From: Planctomycetota bacterium
Lineage (GTDB): Bacteria > Planctomycetota > Phycisphaerae > UBA1845
Length of the DNA: 56,187 nt
Assembly (NCBI GenBank): GCA_029558835.1
Contig: JAKQDH010000218.1
Location: 1 to 56,187 of the forward strand
Direction of reading: 5' to 3'
A program made the translations under genes and the position numbers. Positions 41,789 through 50,510 of this stretch are shown piece after piece. Positions within the stretch are counted from its first letter, which is position 1; the number at the start of each line of letters is the position of its first letter. The notes below the pieces were generated by a model, which was not told where the DNA came from, ran no database searches, and saw nothing but the letters and a program-made list of their open reading frames with translations.

Positions 41789-42363
41789 TCCTCCAACACG
41801 GCCTCCACGCCGGTGCCGCCCAGTTCCTCCAGGAGCGCCCGGGTATGTCGGGCATCAAACCGCGGGTCGTCCGCCTCGATACTGATGAAGAACGCGTCAG
41901 CCGTCGCCCGCCGAAACGCCCGGTTCGTGAACAGCGCGTGGTACCACCGCGGCAGGTCGTTGAACACCAGCATGCCGAGAAACGCCGCCAGAGCGCTGAA
42001 CAGGATCGTCAACTCAAACGCAACGGGGATATTGGCCGGCAGCGACCAGAACGGCTTGCCGCTGATGATGAACCGGTAGTCAAAGGCGTTGGTCCACCAT
42101 TGCAGGGCGATGCCGAGGGTCGCCCCCGCGACCCCGGCTCCGAACACCAGCCACGGCAGGCGCGTCGGCTTCAGCCCCATGGCGTCGTTGAGCCCGTGGA
42201 CGGGGAACGGCGTATGCGCGTCCCAATGCGTGAAGCCCGCGTCGCGCATGCGCTCGGCGGCCGTCAGCAGCGCCTCGACTGAGTCGAACCGCGCGACATA
42301 CCCCCACAGCCGCGGTGTGGCGGTGGGCGTGGCGGCCTGGGATGGCGAGTCCGCTCGAATCAC
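41785..42363 (-). CDS. actD: Alternative complex III subunit ActD (DUF3341)
   Basis: A 192-residue membrane protein with the ActD pattern: RLWGYVARFDSVEALLTAAERM, then GFTHWDAHTPFPVHGLNDAMG, two membrane helices (LPWLVFGAGVAGATLGIAL; ANIPVAFELTILFSALAAF) and a C-terminal FFISIEADDPRFD part. GTG start overlaps the actC stop (GTGA) and has GGGGAG 8 nt upstream. Confidence 0.93.
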   Translation of the reverse strand: MIRADSPSQAATPTATPRLWGYVARFDSVEALLTAAERMRDAGFTHWDAHTPFPVHGLNDAMGLKPTRLPWLVFGAGVAGATLGIALQWWTNAFDYRFIISGKPFWSLPANIPVAFELTILFSALAAFLGMLVFNDLPRWYHALFTNRAFRRATADAFFISIEADDPRFDARHTRALLEELGGTGVEAVLEE

Positions 42364-43823
42364 GTTTGCTGCTCCCCATGCCTGCCCGGTTCATGCTGCC
42401 GCGGCATGTCGCCCCAGTAGTCGCCCAGCGGCCGGTGCGGGCCGTGGGCCGCCAACGCCTGCGGCATCACGCTCTTGACCTCGGCCATCGCCACCATCGG
42501 CAGGTAACGCACAAACAGCAGAAACAGCGTGAAGAACAGCCCGAAGCTGCCCACGAAGGTCAGTACGTCCACCCAGGTGGGGGAGTAGTATCCCCAGCTC
42601 GAAGGCAGGAAGTCCTGGCTGAGCGAGGTCACCGTGATGACGAACCGCTCGAACCACATGCCGATGTTGACCACCACGCCGACGGCAAACATCGCCCAGA
42701 CGTGGGTGCGGCACGCCTTGAACCAGAAAAGCTGCGGCGCCAGCACGTTGCAGCTCACCATGATCCAGTACGCCCAGGCATAGGGACCTAGCGCCCGGCT
42801 GACGAACGCATACAACTCCGCGGCGTTGCCGCCGTACCACGCGATGAAGAACTCGATGCCGTAGGCGTAGCCGACCATCGAGCCGGTCACCAGGATGATC
42901 TTGGCGACGTTCTCCAGGTGCCGCGGCGTAACGATGTCCTTCAGCCCGAACCACTGCCGCGCGGGGATCACCAGCGTGAGCACCATGGCAAACCCGGAGA
43001 AGATCGCCCCGGCCACGAAGTACGGCGGGAAGATCGTCGTGTGCCAGCCGGGAAGCTGCGCGACCGCGAAGTCGAAGCTCACCACCGAGTGCACGCTGAG
43101 CACCAGCGGTGTCGCGAGGGCCGCCAAGAGCAGGTACGCCCGCTCGTAACGCAGCCACTGGCGGTTCGAGCCGCGCCAACCCAGCGCCAGCAGGCCGTAG
43201 ATGATCTGGCGTACCCGTGTGACGGCCCGGTCGCGCAGCGTCGCTAAGTCCGGGATCATGCCCATGTACCAGAACATCAGCGAGACCAGCGCATAGGTGC
43301 TGACGGCAAAGACGTCCCACAGCAGCGGGCTGCGGAAGTTGGGCCACATCTGCATCTGGTTGGGATAGGGGGCCATCCAGTACGCCAGCCAAGCCCGGCC
43401 CACGTGGATCGCGGGGAACAACCCGGCGCAGATCACCGCGAAGATCGTCATCGCTTCGGCGAAGCGATTGATGCTCGTCCGCCACTTCTGCCGGAACAGG
43501 AACAGGATCGCCGAGATCAGCGTCCCCGCGTGCCCGATGCCCACCCAGAACACGAAGTTGATGATCGCCCAGCCCCAGCCGACCGGGTTGTTCACGCCCC
43601 AAACGCCCACGCCGGTGAGGATCAGGTAGCCCACCATCACGACCAGCACGCCCACCCCGCTCAGCGCGCAGGCGAAGGCGACGTACCACGCCCGGGGCGG
43701 ACGCGGCCGCTCCGTCACCCGGCAGACCGTCTCCGTCACTGACGCGAAGTCGTGCCGGCCGAGTACCAGCGGCGCTCGGGTCGTCGGGTCTTCGATCGTG
43801 TTGTCAAGCAGTACCGTCGTCAT
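42360..43823 (-). CDS. actC: Alternative complex III subunit ActC (NrfD/PsrC-like)
   Basis: A 487-residue, about ten-helix quinol-binding membrane subunit of the NrfD/PsrC family. Seen are VNNPVGWGWAIINFVFWVG, GHAGTLISAILFLFRQKWR, PYPNQMQMWPNFRSPLLWD and VNIGMWFERFVITVTSLSQD, all typical of ActC. The start MTTVLLDNTIEDP is 272 bp after the actB stop; the open frame upstream is R1 repeat sequence and not coding. The ribosome site is weak, unlike its downstream neighbours, which overlap. Confidence 0.94.
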   Translation of the reverse strand: MTTVLLDNTIEDPTTRAPLVLGRHDFASVTETVCRVTERPRPPRAWYVAFACALSGVGVLVVMVGYLILTGVGVWGVNNPVGWGWAIINFVFWVGIGHAGTLISAILFLFRQKWRTSINRFAEAMTIFAVICAGLFPAIHVGRAWLAYWMAPYPNQMQMWPNFRSPLLWDVFAVSTYALVSLMFWYMGMIPDLATLRDRAVTRVRQIIYGLLALGWRGSNRQWLRYERAYLLLAALATPLVLSVHSVVSFDFAVAQLPGWHTTIFPPYFVAGAIFSGFAMVLTLVIPARQWFGLKDIVTPRHLENVAKIILVTGSMVGYAYGIEFFIAWYGGNAAELYAFVSRALGPYAWAYWIMVSCNVLAPQLFWFKACRTHVWAMFAVGVVVNIGMWFERFVITVTSLSQDFLPSSWGYYSPTWVDVLTFVGSFGLFFTLFLLFVRYLPMVAMAEVKSVMPQALAAHGPHRPLGDYWGDMPRQHEPGRHGEQQT

Positions 43824-43853
43824 TGCCCGGGCCGGTTCTCCGCCTCGCGGAAT

Positions 43854-43953
43854 GGGGTGGCATCGCCAAGCGCCGCGCCGCCAGGCCCCGTCCCGCACGA
43901 GCAGGTGGCTGCCGGCACAGCATGCGGGCGCCTTCGGCTTGGGCGTGCCACCC
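43854..43953. repeat. Dispersed repeat R1, copy D, in the act operon
   Basis: A 100-bp element: left arm GGGGTGGCATCGCCAAGCGC, right arm ending GGCTTGGGCGTGCCACCC. It lies between actB and actC on the operon strand. Confidence 0.7.
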
Positions 43954-43989
43954 GGCGAAGGCGCTCGGCGTGCCCAGCCATCATCACTC

Positions 43990-44095
43990 CCCCAGGTCCA
44001 CAGGACCTGGGCCACCCGTCGTCAGTTCCCCAGGTCCACAGGACCTGGGGCACCCATCGTCAGTCCCCGAGGTCCGGAGGACCTGGGGCACCCGC
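43990..44095. repeat. Repeat R2 array beside the actB stop
   Basis: Three units of about 38 bp, each CCCAGGTCC-(A)CA-GGACCTGGG-type hairpin followed by a (G)CACCC and CGTCAGT spacer; the third differs slightly (CCGAGGTCCGGAGGACCTGG). The array ends one base before the actB stop codon (44096-44098). Confidence 0.72.
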
Positions 44096-47000
44096 CTACG
44101 TTGCAGTTCTCGCCTCGGCCGCGGGGTTGGTCAACCTCGCCAGGTACTTCGTCCGCGGCTTGATGTTCAGTTCCGCCAGCAGCACGTACCCACGATCGTG
44201 CGCCTGCAAGCGCGCCACCCGGCTGGTCGGATCGTTCAGATCGCCGAAGTGGATCGCGCTGGTCGGGCAGGCTTGCGCGCAGGCCGGCACGACCTCGCCG
44301 TCGCGGATCGGACGCCGGTCGTTGCCGGCGGCGATCTTCACCGCGCTGATCCGCTGCACGCAGAACGTGCACTTCTCCATAACCCCCCGGCCGCGCACCG
44401 TCACCTCGGGATTGAACGCCAGTTCCTCCACCTCTTGCAGACCCTTGTGGTTGTTGAACCAGTTGAACCGCCGCACCTTGAACGGGCAGTTGTTGCTGCA
44501 ATAGCGGGTGCCGATGCAGCGGTTGTACACCATGTCGTTGAGCCCTTCGGCGCTGTGGACGGTGGCGGCCACCGGGCAGACCTGCTCGCAAGGGGCGTTC
44601 TCGCAATGATGGCAGGTCAGCGGCTGGTGCACGACGCGCGGGCTGGAGGGGTCACCGCGGAAGTAGCGGTCCACGCGCAGCCAGTGCATCTCGCGCCCGC
44701 GGTCCACTTCGTCCTTCCCGACGACGGGGACGTTGTTCTCCGCTTGGCAGGCGATAACGCATGTGCCGCAGCCGATGCAGGCGTTCAGGTCGATCACCAT
44801 GCCCCAGCGGTGCCCCTCGCGGTAGTCGTGTTCCCGCCACAGCGAAATCAGCGGCGGATGATGGTCCAAGTGGGCAGCGAAGTCCGGGTGCGCGAGGTAG
44901 TGCCCCAAAGTTGCTTCGCGGACCAGCACGGCCGAGCGGGCGGCCTTCTCGCGCTCGCCGAGCGCGGAGCGAATCGCGTGATGATCCTGCGTGACCGCCA
45001 GCTTGCAGCGACCGCCCGCGACTTTGACCGTCACGCCCGTGGCCACATGTAGCGCGTCGGTCGTGCGCAGCGTGTACGTGTTAAAGCCGGTACCGTCGCC
45101 GACGTGCCCGGCCGCCGTCCGCCCGTAACCGAGCGACAGCGTGAGCGTACGCAGCGCCTGACCCGGCATGACGAACGCGGGCAGCGCCAGCGTCCGCCCG
45201 TTGCGACTCAGTTGCAGCACGTCGCCCGACTGGACGCCCAGCTGCCGCGCGTCGGCCGGGCTGATGAGGGCCGCGTTGTCCCAGGTCAGCCTGGTGAGCG
45301 GGTCGGGTAGCTCCTGCAACCAGCCGTGGTTGGCGAACCGGCCGTCGTAGACGTGCCGATCCGGTACGAACTCCACCTCGAACAGGCTGGTTCGCGGCGG
45401 TGGCTGAAGCATGCTCGCAAGCTGCTCGACCCAGGGACCGAACCGCACCTCGGGCTGCTCAAACTTCCAGGCGCTGTTTGCCAGCACTCCATCGTGCAAC
45501 GTCCGGCCCCAGATCGCCTCGAAGTCCTCGTCCACGCGCATCGACCGGATCGTCTCGCGGACCATGTCGATGCCGGTGGCGTCGAGTTCGCCCGCCAGCA
45601 GCGCCAGCAGTTCGATGCTCGTCTTGCCGCCGTAGAGCGGCTCGATGCACGGTTGGATCACGCTTACCGTACCGTCGCGGGCTCGCGCGTCGCCCCACGA
45701 TTCCAGGCAGTGCGCCCGCGGCACGTGCCAGGTGCACGCCCGCGAGGTCTCGTTGCGATGCAGGCTCAAGTGGACGCTGGTCGTGGCCACCGTCTCCAGC
45801 CGGCGGGCGAAGTCCAGGTCAGCCGGGGCATCGAACGCGGGATTGCCACCGAGGATCAACAGCGTATCGACCTGCCGGGCGGCAAGTTCGTCCGCCAGCG
45901 TCTGAATGGCTTCCGCGTGCGTCGGTCGATCCGGATCGAGTTCGGGCGTGTAGCGCACCGTCGTGCCCGCGCCGCCCAGCGCGGCATTCAGACCGTGTAC
46001 GAGGGCGTGCACGGGCGCCGGCTGACGCGGGCCCACGGCGATCAGGCCACGGCCGCGGGCCTCCACCAGGTCTCGTGCCATCGCCTGCACCAGCGCCCGA
46101 TCAAACTCCCAGGCATCCGCGACACCCGGCAGCCCCTCCGCCCAGGGCCCCAGCGCCATGCCCAGCCGACGCAGCTCGTTCGCCAGCGCGCCCGCGACGG
46201 CCGGTACGACCGTCGGTGGCACCGCGAGGCGGTGATCCGCCTGCGCGCCTGTGATCGAGTAGCCGCTCTCCACGACGTACAGCCGGTTCATGCGCCCGCC
46301 GTAGTCCACCCGCCGGCCGGTGCGGTCCACCTGTCGCCCGGCCACGAAATCACGGGCGTGCTTGACGGCGGCCGGGTGACACCCGAGCAAATCCGCATCG
46401 AGACTGACGATCACTTGGGCCTTGGCGAGTTCGAGCTGCGTGCGATGGGGGCTGCCGAACGCCAGCCGAGCGCCCTCACGCTCGTTGTCTGCGGAGATCG
46501 GCTCGTACTCGTACCACCGGGCCTGGGGGCACGCGGTTAGCAACTGCCGCCGCAGGCGCGCGACCGTCGGCGATGATGACGCCTCGCTCAGCACGGCCAG
46601 CCCGGAGCCGCCGGCCGAGCGCAGCCGTTCGAGCACCGGCTGCATGAAGGTGACGAACTCGGGCCAGGTGCGCTCGGATTCCTGTTGCCGCTCGCGCTGA
46701 ATGAGCGTCCGGCTACGGTCGGGATCGTACATCTCCAATACGCCGGCCTGGGCGAAGGAGTCGGTGGCGCCGAGGTTGATCGGATGATTCGGATTGCCGT
46801 CGATCTTGATCGGTCGCCCGTCGTAGCAGGTGACAACCAGTCCCTGGGCGCTGCCGCCCAGTTCCGTGACCGTGGCGTAGTGAACCGGCACGCCGGGCAG
46901 CCGACCCGCGGGACGCTTCGTCAGCGGCGCCATGGTGTCCACCGGCCAGCGACAACCGGTAACGCCCGCCAGCGCCAGTGAGGCGGCCATCAGTTGCAGA

Positions 47001-47236
47001 AACTGCCGTCGCGTGGCCGGCGTGCGCAGGGCCTCTACGGACTCGGGAAACTCCGCCTCCAGGAATTGCCGGAACTGCGGCGTGTCGGCCAGCTCGTCGA
47101 GGCTGCGCCAGTAGGCCGTACCGGTTTCGCCGGTTACAACCCCTCTCCCCCCCGGGGGAGAGGGTAGGGTGAGGGGGGATGCCGCGGCGCTGCGACCCTC
47201 CCCCGGGGTTACGTTGGAGACGCTTACCGGTGGCAT
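44096..47236 (-). CDS. actB: Alternative complex III subunit ActB, with repeat-derived N-terminus
   Basis: A 1046-residue fusion of a molybdopterin-oxidoreductase-like domain and a ferredoxin-like domain, as in all ActB proteins. A Tat signal is at RRQFLQLMAASLALAG (from 76). The C-terminal domain has four cysteine groups: CIGCGTCVIACQ, CHHCENAPCEQVCP, CTFC and CAQACP. The family start is normally close to the YWRSLDELADTPQF segment, here at 42-55. The residues before it include SPLTLPSPPGGRG, the translation of an R3 repeat (47140-47179). ATG at 47236 overlaps actA by 13 bp; no start codon lies between the repeat and YWRSL, so the repeat must be translated. Confidence 0.93.
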   Translation of the reverse strand: MPPVSVSNVTPGEGRSAAASPLTLPSPPGGRGVVTGETGTAYWRSLDELADTPQFRQFLEAEFPESVEALRTPATRRQFLQLMAASLALAGVTGCRWPVDTMAPLTKRPAGRLPGVPVHYATVTELGGSAQGLVVTCYDGRPIKIDGNPNHPINLGATDSFAQAGVLEMYDPDRSRTLIQRERQQESERTWPEFVTFMQPVLERLRSAGGSGLAVLSEASSSPTVARLRRQLLTACPQARWYEYEPISADNEREGARLAFGSPHRTQLELAKAQVIVSLDADLLGCHPAAVKHARDFVAGRQVDRTGRRVDYGGRMNRLYVVESGYSITGAQADHRLAVPPTVVPAVAGALANELRRLGMALGPWAEGLPGVADAWEFDRALVQAMARDLVEARGRGLIAVGPRQPAPVHALVHGLNAALGGAGTTVRYTPELDPDRPTHAEAIQTLADELAARQVDTLLILGGNPAFDAPADLDFARRLETVATTSVHLSLHRNETSRACTWHVPRAHCLESWGDARARDGTVSVIQPCIEPLYGGKTSIELLALLAGELDATGIDMVRETIRSMRVDEDFEAIWGRTLHDGVLANSAWKFEQPEVRFGPWVEQLASMLQPPPRTSLFEVEFVPDRHVYDGRFANHGWLQELPDPLTRLTWDNAALISPADARQLGVQSGDVLQLSRNGRTLALPAFVMPGQALRTLTLSLGYGRTAAGHVGDGTGFNTYTLRTTDALHVATGVTVKVAGGRCKLAVTQDHHAIRSALGEREKAARSAVLVREATLGHYLAHPDFAAHLDHHPPLISLWREHDYREGHRWGMVIDLNACIGCGTCVIACQAENNVPVVGKDEVDRGREMHWLRVDRYFRGDPSSPRVVHQPLTCHHCENAPCEQVCPVAATVHSAEGLNDMVYNRCIGTRYCSNNCPFKVRRFNWFNNHKGLQEVEELAFNPEVTVRGRGVMEKCTFCVQRISAVKIAAGNDRRPIRDGEVVPACAQACPTSAIHFGDLNDPTSRVARLQAHDRGYVLLAELNIKPRTKYLARLTNPAAEARTAT
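47140..47179. repeat. Dispersed repeat R3, copy 3, inside actB
   Basis: CCCCTCTCCCCCCCGGGGGA plus GAGGGTAGGGTGAGGGGGGA, read on the minus strand in frame as SPLTLPSPPGGRG. Nearly identical to the copy at 55611 in the RHS gene. Confidence 0.72.
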
Positions 47237-47910
47237 GTCGAGCAATCCGTCGAAGGATTGATGTTGTACAGCGCCCGCAAACGCTTGCCTTCCGCCGGCT
47301 GGTCCTCGGCGGCGTACTCCATGTTCGTCACCTGCTCCGTCGGCCGCAGATGCGCCTCCGGCGCCCGGTGGCAATCCAGACACCAGCCCATGCTCAGCGG
47401 CTCGGCCTGGTACACGACTTCCATCTGATCGACCCGCCCGTGGCAGGAGACGCACCCGACGCCCCGCCGCACATGCGCGCTGTGATTGAAGTACACGTAG
47501 TCCGGCAGATCGTGCACGCGTACCCACTCGATCGGCGTGCCGGTCGTGAGGTAGCTCTCCCGCACGATGAGCAACTTCAGGCTCTCCGTGCGGATGGTCG
47601 CATGGCAGTTCATGCAGGTTTGCGTCGGCGGGACGGCCGCATGAGCGGCCGTTTCCACGCTGCCATGACAGTAGCGACAGTCGATGCCCAGCGTGCCGGC
47701 ATGCAGCGCGTGGCTGTAGGAAACCGGTTGCGGCGGGGCATACCCAACGTCCGTCGTCCGCGGCGACGCGCCGTAGCCGAGCAACAACACCGCATAGACC
47801 GGTGCCCCGATCGCCACCACGGCCACCACCACGCGCAACGAGTTGATCCACCTGGGAAACACGAACGGTGCAGGTGACTTAACTGGGACCGAGGGGTTGC
47901 TCATGGCCAT
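47224..47910 (-). CDS. actA: Alternative complex III multiheme cytochrome ActA
   Basis: A 228-residue pentaheme cytochrome c: membrane anchor LRVVVAVVAIGAPVYAVLLLG (about 25-45) and five heme sites CRYCH, CMNCH, CVSCH, CLDCH and CSTCH (from 78, 99, 153, 177 and 223), with His ligands in YSHALHAG and FNHSAHVRRG. It is the first gene of the operon. ATG at 47910 has AGGT 6 nt upstream; an alternative ATG is at 47904. The frame is open far upstream, but that sequence is low-complexity and not family-like. Confidence 0.94.
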   Translation of the reverse strand: MAMSNPSVPVKSPAPFVFPRWINSLRVVVAVVAIGAPVYAVLLLGYGASPRTTDVGYAPPQPVSYSHALHAGTLGIDCRYCHGSVETAAHAAVPPTQTCMNCHATIRTESLKLLIVRESYLTTGTPIEWVRVHDLPDYVYFNHSAHVRRGVGCVSCHGRVDQMEVVYQAEPLSMGWCLDCHRAPEAHLRPTEQVTNMEYAAEDQPAEGKRLRALYNINPSTDCSTCHR

Positions 47911-48609
47911 CGGTGTACCTATACCGCCACGACCCTGCACCGATCCGAACCGCGACCGTAACGGAGCGGCCCAATCCCAACGCTGGTGTTGCGTGATTGC
48001 CCAGGCGCATTCAGCGTCGCGCGTTTGCTCAGTCCTGCCACACGTCGGCGGTAGCCCCGGCCCGACCGCACCGCCGCAGGCACCTACCACCGCCTCCAGC
48101 GCGGGCACGGTAGAGGTACCGGGGCAGGAAGTCAACCCAGCCCGAGGTGTGCCCAGTAGTTGCGCCGACTTTCGTACGCCCGCGGTGCGGGCTGGTTGGA
48201 GGAGGACCGGTGGAGTGGATTGGGGCCCCGGGGCGCGGCGGCGCGGGTGCATGAGTCGAGCGGGCGGCCGTGCCTCGTCGGGTACCGAGTGGGCGCGGGG
48301 CGTACGTGTCTCGCCGCCGTCGCGCCGTGCCGCCTTCGGCCAAGCTCGGTCACCGCGCGAGACTCGGTGCCGGCGATCCGAGCCGTCCCGACACAGGTCG
48401 GGATCAGGGAGTGGCCGGCTCTCAACGCCGGTGGTGCGTGTCTGCAGACATGCGTTCAGGAAGTTCGTTCCGTCCCGCTCGCCCAACGGCTCCTCGCACA
48501 CGCAGTGTCGATCCCCGCGACCGATGTGTGGGTTGCCAGGCACGCCGGCCTTCGAGCCCCTCGATCCGGCCGCGGAGTCCTTTAATCAGGACCATGCAAT
48601 GAGGAAGCC

Positions 48610-48715
48610 TGGGTGCCATGCCCAAGCTCGCCACAGGCGAGCGCCGGCATGCTACGGGGACGCCCGTACACGCCGTCTGAAGGGCATGGCGGCGCTGCGC
48701 TTGGCCATGCCACCC
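48610..48715. repeat. Dispersed repeat R1, copy E (full element)
   Basis: A 106-bp element: left arm GGGTGCCATGCCCAAGCTCG, right arm GCTGCGCTTGGCCATGCCAC followed by CC. Inner hairpin CTCGCC-ACA-GGCGAG lies in the left half. Confidence 0.7.
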
Positions 48716-49000
48716 GCGCCGGAACGCGGGTACTCCGTTGGGGTGGGGCTACTTGGCCCACGCCTTGCCCCACTTGTCCTAATTTCGACGGCTCGCTGCC
48801 ACGGGTCACAGTGCCACACGCACGCCCCGTGCCACAGCCGAGGCGGGCGGCGGTTCCTGTGCGGCACGTGCGCGCAGGTTCTCTATCTACAAGTACTTAC
48901 GCCACGGTTGTTAACTGAGGATTCGGCGGAGGCGGGGGTGCCCCGTGTCGCGCCAGACTGTAGACGGCCCCGGAGCGCGCGTTGAAGCGACCATGATGAC

Positions 49001-49029
49001 TTGTACCCCAAGGGCCTTCTCTGTATAGG
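49001..49029 (+). promoter_or_regulatory. Sigma70-like promoter before the TPR/RHS pair
   Basis: TTGTAC (49001-49006) and TATAGG (49024-49029) are spaced by 17 bp. The TPR gene begins at 49107, giving a leader of about 70 nt. Confidence 0.42.
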
Positions 49030-49106
49030 GAGTCGGCGGTCCGGCCGTTCCCGGTAGCCCCGCGTGGCTGCCGGGGACGCGTCTTTGCTCACCTTCAGGA
49101 GAAGCG

Positions 49107-50510
49107 ATGATGAAGCCAGATACCTTCAGTACACTTGTAGTGCTTTTCACCATTGTGGTGGCAGGGAGGGCCGGCGCAGCGGATACCCCGGCGACCGCGA
49201 GCGGAGGGCCGGCCACACCGGATACCGGTGCGGGCACCGAGTCCGTCCGACCCGGCGTAATCGCCCTCGACTTGGGCGCATTCCGAGAGGAAATCGCGAT
49301 CGTCGAACGCGAATTGGCCGGCGAATCGGGCTTCTCTCGCCAGGACCTGCTGCTGATGCACAGTCGATCGGCCGCAGCGTCCGGGCGGTTCGCTGTGGCG
49401 GCCGCCGGCTACGCGATGTTCCTTACCGAGTTCGGCACGACACATCCACAGGCGGAACGCGTGGCCTTGCGCCTGGCCGACTGCCTGTTTCCGCTCAACT
49501 ACAAGAGCATCGACACGCTGCACGAGCCGGGTGGGCCACGGATGCAGCCCAACTGGCGGATGGAATACACGCCGACGCCTGCGCGTCTGCGGCAGGCAGT
49601 GGACGCCTATGAACTGGCGGCCGCGATCAGCGGTGATACCGCGGCGCGCGGCATTGCCTTGTTGCGATTGGGCTGGGTCCACCGCGTGTTGAACGATTGG
49701 CCGGCGTCCACCGCGGCCTGGGACCGCTGCGCGAAGGACGCGCCGGAAACGCCCGCGGCAGCCGATGCCTTGTGGCTGGCGGCCGAGAACCTGACCTGGA
49801 ACAAGCAGCCTGCCGAGGCGGTTGAGCGGCTACGCAGCCTGCTCGACGACTACCCGCGGGACGCGCGGGCGGACGCCATCCCGGAGCGCATGGCGGAGTT
49901 GGAGGCCGAGGCGTACCGGGGTGCCGAGTGGCTTGCTGACCCGGTGGGCTCGCTGCAAGCGGAAATCAAGGCGCGGTCACGCGAGCGTTCCCCGGACGAA
50001 GTCTATCGCGCCGTGGCCCGGTGGCTGCAACGGCGCGGCGAACGTCCGGCACTGCTGGCCGTGGCGCGCTGGGCCTGCGGGCAGCAGGATTGGCCGCTCG
50101 CCGCCCGCATCGCCTGCCGCGAGGAACTGGTGGATGCGCTGCTATCGGCGCCCGCGGTGACCAGCGCGGAGCGTTCGGAGGCGGCCGCCCGGCTTTGCGA
50201 AGTCTTCGAGCTCACCCCTGATGATGCCTCGGCCGTGCAAACCGCGATCCGGCTCAAACGCCTCCTTTTGGAAGCAGGGCAGCCGGAACGCGCCGATCAG
50301 ATCCTGGCGCTGGCGGCCAAGCGTGTGCGCGGGGCTGAACGGTGGGAACCCATGGTTCTTGTGGAGCAAATCGACTCCTTGCTGAAGCGAGGGAATCTGG
50401 AACGTGCGAAGGAAGTCCGAGCCGCACTGCTGGCAACGTACCCCGATTATGACGTCGACGCGCGGTTCGAGGGCGTGTTTGCCTCGCCCGACAAGGAGGG
50501 ATCACGATGA
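49107..50510 (+). CDS. Secreted TPR-type protein coupled to the RHS gene
   Basis: A 467-residue exported protein (signal peptide ending AGRAGAAD). Helical tetratricopeptide-like repeats fill most of it: YAMFLTEFGTTHPQAERVAL, ALLRLGWVHRVLNDWPASTA and LTWNKQPAEAVERLRSLL; the C-terminal half is also helical (RLKRLLLEAGQPERADQIL). Family not named. AGGAG lies 6 nt before ATGATG (either may start). It overlaps the RHS gene by ATGA, so the two are translationally coupled and the TPR protein may help export or assemble the RHS protein. Confidence 0.75.
   Translation: MMKPDTFSTLVVLFTIVVAGRAGAADTPATASGGPATPDTGAGTESVRPGVIALDLGAFREEIAIVERELAGESGFSRQDLLLMHSRSAAASGRFAVAAAGYAMFLTEFGTTHPQAERVALRLADCLFPLNYKSIDTLHEPGGPRMQPNWRMEYTPTPARLRQAVDAYELAAAISGDTAARGIALLRLGWVHRVLNDWPASTAAWDRCAKDAPETPAAADALWLAAENLTWNKQPAEAVERLRSLLDDYPRDARADAIPERMAELEAEAYRGAEWLADPVGSLQAEIKARSRERSPDEVYRAVARWLQRRGERPALLAVARWACGQQDWPLAARIACREELVDALLSAPAVTSAERSEAAARLCEVFELTPDDASAVQTAIRLKRLLLEAGQPERADQILALAAKRVRGAERWEPMVLVEQIDSLLKRGNLERAKEVRAALLATYPDYDVDARFEGVFASPDKEGSR

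Larger units (their letters stand above)
47911..49106. other. Intergenic region, 1.2 kb, between divergent operons
   Basis: It contains the R1 copy E (48610-48715), a small TCCCGAC/GTCGGGA hairpin near 48390, and a promoter-like pair for the plus-strand TPR gene (49001-49029). A promoter for actA should lie near 47911-48200, but none is convincing. Long open frames exist on both strands, but their composition is Arg/Pro/Ala/Thr-rich and patternless, so no gene is called. Confidence 0.5.

Noticed and set aside
47843..48985. A 380-codon plus-strand frame in the actA upstream region
   Set aside because: Sequence is Arg/Pro/Ser/Ala-rich, crosses the R1 repeat and the actA start, and has no ribosome site or family pattern.
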